Shown here piece by piece: positions 60,723 to 64,000 of a DNA stretch of 64,000 nucleotides (its first letter is position 1; every line of letters starts with the position of its first letter). The DNA is from Mesorhizobium sp. AR10 (GTDB lineage Bacteria > Pseudomonadota > Alphaproteobacteria > Rhizobiales > Rhizobiaceae), in assembly GCF_024746795.1 (NCBI RefSeq), contig NZ_CP080524.1, forward strand, positions 2,458,001 through 2,522,000. The letters run 5' to 3'. Made by a program: the position numbers and the translations under genes. The notes below the pieces were generated by a model. The model was not told the origin of the DNA. It saw only the letters and a program-made list of their open reading frames with translations, and searched no databases.

Positions 60723-60737
60723 TGAGTGGTTTAGTCA
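60723..60737 (-). promoter_or_regulatory. RirA-type iron operator candidate upstream of TonB receptor
   Basis: On the minus strand TGACTAAACCACTCA fits TGA-N9-TCA, 53 nt upstream of the receptor ATG at 60670. Shares the TGACTA start with the site upstream of the siderophore-interacting protein gene. Confidence 0.5.
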
Positions 60738-60845
60738 AGTATTTTTTGCCACTGTCCTCCGGTTGGTCTGGCGTTGTCACCAGACGGCAAAACGCATCCG
60801 GTTTCAGCGAAACCAGCCTATGAACTCAGGGGGATGCGGAAGCTC

Positions 60846-61934
60846 TCAGTCCTTCAAGCTTCTCGCCACCAGCCGCGCCACGCTCGGCCCGACCAGCAGC
60901 ACGACGAGGAAGCGGGCCGATTGCAGCGCCATGACGAAGGAGATGTCGACGTTCTGCGCCGCGGCGGCGATGATGGCGACGCTGTCCATGCCGCCGGGGC
61001 TGGTCGCCAGATAGGCGGTGAGCGGGTCGATGCCGAGCAGATGGCTGATCATGAAGCCGAGGCCGCCGCAAAAGGCGATCAGCACGATGATCGAGCCGAC
61101 GATCTGCGGCAGTGCCCGCGTCGCATGGCGCAGGATCGGCCGGGTGAAATTCAACCCGATCGACCAGCCTACCGCCGCATAGCTGACGGCCAGCAGCCAT
61201 TGCGGCAATTGCATCGTCACGCCGAGGCCGAGATGGACCGCGGTGCCGAAAATGAAGGTGCCGAGGAAAAACGGCGACGGCAGCCTGAGTAGCTTTCCAA
61301 GCAGGCTGCCGGCGAATGCTACGCCCAGCGTCGCGGCAAAGGCTGTCGGCTCGATCGGCGGAAACCAGATGATCGCCGGGACCTCGATGCCTGATGTATC
61401 GACCCACATTTTTGCGACAAGTGCTGCCGTCATCGAAACGAAGATGACGCGCAGATATTGCATGAAAGCGACGAGGCGCTGGTCGGCGCCGAAGGCGCCG
61501 GCCATCAGCACCATGGCGGTGGCAGCACCCGGCGATGAGCCCCAGACCGCGGTGGTGCCGGGCAGGATGCGCCAGCGGCTGATTAGCCAACCGAGCAGGC
61601 TGGACGCGGCCACGGTCCCCACCACGACGCCGAGGAACAGCGGCCATTCCTTGTAGAAGACCGGAAAGATATCGGCGGAGATCGAACTGGCGACAAGGCA
61701 GCCAACGACCGCCTGGGCGGAGCCGAACAGCGGGCGCGGCACGCGCACCGTGGCGCCGTTGGTGCCGGCGAGGATCGCCGCCAGCATCGGTCCGATCAGC
61801 AATGCGGCGGGCAGTGCGGCGAATTCCAGCGCACCGGCAAACAGGACCGAGAAAAACAGCAGAACCAGCCACTGCCAGAGCGGGCGCATGCGCGCCATGC
61901 GCTCTAGGGGCGGCTGGTCAGGCGAGGAGTCCAT
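60846..61934 (-). CDS. AbrB family transmembrane protein
   Basis: A 362-aa polytopic protein with two related halves, the AbrB duplication family (often named putative ammonia monooxygenase). Features: ALPAALLIGPMLAAILAGTNGATVRVPRPLFGSAQAVVGCLVASSI in the first half and WLLAVSYAAVGWSIGLNFTRPILRHATRALPQIVGSIIVLIAFCGGLGFMISHLLGIDPLTAYLATSPGGMDSVAIIAAA in the second, each with GxxPGxxxxM-type repeats. Likely a transporter; substrate unknown and the ammonia monooxygenase name is unsupported. Transcribed toward the TonB receptor gene but about 175 nt away. Confidence 0.87.
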   Translation of the reverse strand: MDSSPDQPPLERMARMRPLWQWLVLLFFSVLFAGALEFAALPAALLIGPMLAAILAGTNGATVRVPRPLFGSAQAVVGCLVASSISADIFPVFYKEWPLFLGVVVGTVAASSLLGWLISRWRILPGTTAVWGSSPGAATAMVLMAGAFGADQRLVAFMQYLRVIFVSMTAALVAKMWVDTSGIEVPAIIWFPPIEPTAFAATLGVAFAGSLLGKLLRLPSPFFLGTFIFGTAVHLGLGVTMQLPQWLLAVSYAAVGWSIGLNFTRPILRHATRALPQIVGSIIVLIAFCGGLGFMISHLLGIDPLTAYLATSPGGMDSVAIIAAAAQNVDISFVMALQSARFLVVLLVGPSVARLVARSLKD

Positions 61935-62016
61935 ATCCGGCTCTTAGACCCATCGCGGAAAAATGCGAACCCCGACGCAGTGGAAAATGCGCGTGGTTTG
62001 TTGAAGCCGGCAGGTG

Positions 62017-62325
62017 TCAGTCGCTTTTGACGGCGGGCAGGCCGAAGCCGCCGACGGGGTTGGTCTCGACCTGGAATTCAAAGCCGGCGATGATGGGTCG
62101 CGCCTTGGCGATCGCCGCCTGGACTTCGGGCAGTTGCAGAGAGGCCTTGTGGCTCTCGGCGTTGGTCCACACTTCGGTCACCCAGATCGCGTCGACGTCC
62201 GCCGGGTCCTTGGCGATGACATAGCTCAGGCAGCCCGGCAGGGCGCCGGTGCTGGTGAGCAGGACGTCCATGATCGCGTCACGCTGGCCGCGCGTCGCCC
62301 GCATCTTGCCGATCAGTCCGTACAT
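62017..62325 (-). CDS. Antibiotic biosynthesis monooxygenase-like (quinol monooxygenase) protein
   Basis: A 102-aa ABM-fold protein: MYGLIGKMRATRGQRDAIMDVLLTSTGALPGCLSYVIAKDPADVDAIWVTEVWTNAESHKASLQLPEVQAAI. The family covers YgiN-type cofactor-free quinol monooxygenases and heme-degrading relatives. A GGGAGACAAAGGG site lies upstream. It follows the SDR gene by about 50 nt on the same strand, so co-transcription is likely. Confidence 0.87.
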   Translation of the reverse strand: MYGLIGKMRATRGQRDAIMDVLLTSTGALPGCLSYVIAKDPADVDAIWVTEVWTNAESHKASLQLPEVQAAIAKARPIIAGFEFQVETNPVGGFGLPAVKSD

Positions 62326-62376
62326 TCCCTTTGTCTCCCTTCAGGGTTGCGCGAACAGCAGTATGCAGGTCGTCGC

Positions 62377-63162
62377 TCAAGGCATCAACTGGCCGCCATT
62401 GACCTCGATCACCTGGCCGGTGATGTAGCCGCTCAGAAGATCCGACGAGAGGAACAGATAGGCGCCGACGCAATCCTCGGCCGTGCCGGCGCGCCCTTGA
62501 GGAATGGTGGCGATCATGCCTTTCATCTGCTCGTCGGTCGAATAGCGTTCGTGGAAGGGTGTCGCGATGGTGCCCGGCGCCACGGCGTTGACGCGGATGC
62601 CGAAGCCGATCAGTTCCTTGGCCATGCCGCGGGTCACATTGGAGACGAAGGCCTTGGCCGAGCCATAGAGCCCGGCGCCGCCACCGGCGCCGTTGCGCGC
62701 GGCGATCGACGAGGTGTTGACGATGAAGCCGCCCTGCTTCTTCAGCCACGGGATAGCCTTGCGCGAGGCGGTGAGCACGGAGCGGGCGTTGAGGTCCATC
62801 ACCGCGTCGTAGTGCGCCTCTGTCTGCTCGGCATAGGGCACACGGCCGAGCATGCCGCCGGCATTGTTGACCAGCCCGTCGAGCCGCCCGAATTTTTCAG
62901 CACTTTCCTCGACGACGCGCTCGACATCGGCGGCCACCGAAAAATCACCCTTTGTGAGGAACACCTCGCTACCTTGGTCGCGAATGGTTTTGGCCAGTTT
63001 TTCGGCCGCCTCGCGGCTTGAATTGTAATGCAGCGTAACAAGGCATTTCTGTGCGGCATAGGCCAGCGCGAGTGCCGCCCCGATGCCGGTGGATGCACCG
63101 GTGACCAGCACCGCCTTGCCGGCGAGGTCAGGGATGACAAGGTCGGTCGCGGTAGCTGGCAC
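62377..63162 (-). CDS. SDR family oxidoreductase
   Basis: A 261-aa classical SDR: KAVLVTGASTGIGAALALAYAAQ, LVNNAGGMLGR, NTSSIAARNG and YGSAK, then VAPGTIATPFHERYS and the C-terminal SGYITGQVIEVNGGQLM. I place the start at a GTG (63162) because GGAGG lies 8 nt upstream and it begins VPATATDLVIPDLAGK; the ATG-initiated frame to 63222 adds 20 residues with no family support. Substrate unknown. Confidence 0.88.
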   Translation of the reverse strand: MPATATDLVIPDLAGKAVLVTGASTGIGAALALAYAAQKCLVTLHYNSSREAAEKLAKTIRDQGSEVFLTKGDFSVAADVERVVEESAEKFGRLDGLVNNAGGMLGRVPYAEQTEAHYDAVMDLNARSVLTASRKAIPWLKKQGGFIVNTSSIAARNGAGGGAGLYGSAKAFVSNVTRGMAKELIGFGIRVNAVAPGTIATPFHERYSTDEQMKGMIATIPQGRAGTAEDCVGAYLFLSSDLLSGYITGQVIEVNGGQLMP

Positions 63163-63225
63163 GTCAAATTCCTCCGGGATTTCTGCCCGCCCTTCGTAGG
63201 CCCTTGCCGCCTGCGCTTTCAAGCC

Positions 63226-63663
63226 CTAGGGCCTGAGATAGACATAGCCCTGGCGCTGCAGTTCGGCGAGCTTGACGACGCCGCCCTTGTCGGCGGCGTG
63301 GAAGCCCTCGAGCAGGTCGGTGAGCGCGATATCCATGCCGTGCATGGTGTTGGTGCAGGCGTGCGGGCTGAGACCGCCCTCGACAAGGCCGGCGAAACGC
63401 CCGGAAATGGCTGCCGATATGCCCTTCGACTTGAAGGCGGCGAGAGCGGGGCCATGCACGACCAGCGCGATGTCGACATTGCCGCCGGTCCCTTCATAGT
63501 GGTTCTTGATGTTGCCGAGCACGAAATTGACCTTGTCGACATCGCTCAGGTGATAGGCAACCTTCTGCTTCTCCTCTTCCACGGTCGCCGCCTTGGCCTG
63601 GCGCAGCCCGAAAAGACCGGCGGCTCCGGCAAGACCCACGCGGAAAATGTCGCGGCGTTGCAT
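63226..63663 (-). CDS. DsrE-family protein with Tat-like signal
   Basis: A 145-aa exported DsrE/F-like protein. The N-terminus MQRRDIFRVGLAGAAGLFGLRQAKA has a twin-arginine-like start and a hydrophobic segment. The mature part KVAYHLSDVDKVNFVLGNIKNHYEGTGGNVDIALVVHGPALAAF is the DsrE fold, with a Cys in SPHACTNTMHG at the position where family members carry sulfur. The start at 63663 has GGAGG 8 nt upstream. A periplasmic sulfur-handling role is a family inference. It is divergent from the exported protein gene at 63763. Confidence 0.85.
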   Translation of the reverse strand: MQRRDIFRVGLAGAAGLFGLRQAKAATVEEEKQKVAYHLSDVDKVNFVLGNIKNHYEGTGGNVDIALVVHGPALAAFKSKGISAAISGRFAGLVEGGLSPHACTNTMHGMDIALTDLLEGFHAADKGGVVKLAELQRQGYVYLRP

Positions 63664-63762
63664 GACTTCATCCTCCGGTTCCGGCCCTTGCAAATTGCGT
63701 GGCCTCGGCCTCAATCCTAGCATAAATTGAGGCGACGTCCTGTCGGTGCGAGGAGAGGTCAC

Positions 63763-64000
63763 ATGCCGTTGAAGACAATGGTGGGCGCCGTTGCCCTGCT
63801 TGCGTCACTTGCCGGCACGGCCTTCGCCGGCGACACGCCCAAGCTCACCGAACTCAGCCCCGACGGCAAGGATGCCTGTTTCGGCCGTGTCTATGACGCT
63901 GCGCATCTCAAGGCGCATCCGAAGCAGAAGGTGGCGCGGATATTCTTCTTCTACGGCTACGACCCGGTCAGCCGGCCCAACGAAGAACCGGGGCCGGGCG
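63763..64000 (+). CDS. Exported protein, 3' truncated by window edge
   Basis: The first 79 codons of an exported protein. A signal peptide (MPLKTMVGAVALLASLAGTAFA, cleavage before GDTPKL) precedes LTELSPDGKDACFGRVYDAAHLKAHPKQKVARIFFFYG. The segment KDACFGRVYDAAHLKAHPKQKV resembles small periplasmic proteins known as conserved hypotheticals in alphaproteobacteria. GAGGAGAGG lies upstream of the ATG. Function unknown; divergent from the DsrE-like gene, so the two may be co-regulated. Confidence 0.78.
   Translation, partial: MPLKTMVGAVALLASLAGTAFAGDTPKLTELSPDGKDACFGRVYDAAHLKAHPKQKVARIFFFYGYDPVSRPNEEPGPG

Noticed and set aside
60846..61934. Annotation of the AbrB-family protein as ammonia monooxygenase
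   Set aside because: The name is historical; the protein is a polytopic membrane protein with no copper or iron site visible.
1..64000. CRISPR arrays, rRNA genes, phage genes, integrases
   Set aside because: No regularly spaced direct repeats, rRNA-like sequence, phage structural genes or recombinase motifs were seen on either strand.

Overview
The window reads as chromosomal DNA of a Rhizobiales alphaproteobacterium, most likely Mesorhizobium or a close relative. This rests on GC-rich codon use, the SciP/FliJ/CtrA/response regulator/ChpT/EipA gene cluster, an alphaproteobacterial tRNA-Met, a RirA-like iron operator core at two iron genes, and short palindromic intergenic repeats of rhizobial type. 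The assignment is inference from gene content; no database search was run.

Layout. (1) 1-3930: end of a short-chain dehydrogenase, an SMP-30 lactonase, a flavin-split-barrel stress protein, a CsbD-like protein and an exported dienelactone-hydrolase-like enzyme. (2) 4229-14795: aromatic catabolic cluster on the minus strand: two hydroxyquinol 1,2-dioxygenases, an FAD aromatic hydroxylase, maleylacetate reductase and a complete Liv-type ABC importer, with a divergent LysR regulator. (3) 15076-28566: a hydroxyproline/imino-acid locus. It holds an ornithine-cyclodeaminase-family reductase, a polar amino acid ABC importer with two nearly identical binding proteins, an M20 hydrolase, a Cys/Thr-type proline racemase homologue (trans-3-hydroxyproline dehydratase type), a GntR regulator, and a divergent operon with a dimethylformamidase-like protein (frameshifted), an Ldh2/DpkA-type imine reductase, a GNAT enzyme and a Ser/Cys-type proline racemase homologue. 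Five copies of an ATCGTATACGAT-like palindrome sit at its promoters and define a local GntR regulon. (4) 28672-30765: a degenerate IS5-type element, a decayed peptide-binding protein gene and a tRNA-Met gene. (5) 31004-41788: mostly core genes, including mnmA, sciP, fliJ, ctrA, chpT and eipA. (6) 41935-55005: metabolic and housekeeping genes, including leuA with a leucine-rich leader peptide. (7) 53839-56100: an ATP-grasp/esterase/NTF2-like module of unknown function. (8) 56241-60670: siderophore utilisation genes with two matching RirA-like operators. (9) 60846-64000: AbrB-family membrane protein, a small monooxygenase, an SDR, a DsrE-like Tat protein and a truncated exported protein.

How the parts work together. 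Cluster 2 should import a small aromatic compound, hydroxylate it to hydroxyquinol, cleave the ring to maleylacetate and reduce this to 3-oxoadipate. Cluster 3 should import a hydroxylated proline-like compound, dehydrate or epimerise it, and reduce the cyclic imine to L-proline; the dimethylformamidase-like, GNAT and M20 members are not part of any pathway I recognise and are the best candidate for an undescribed extension. A 12-nt copy of the tRNA-Met 3' end at 3970, in the same orientation as the tRNA copy at 30691, raises the possibility that clusters 2 and 3 lie in one tRNA-associated island of about 26.7 kb, although no integrase is present.
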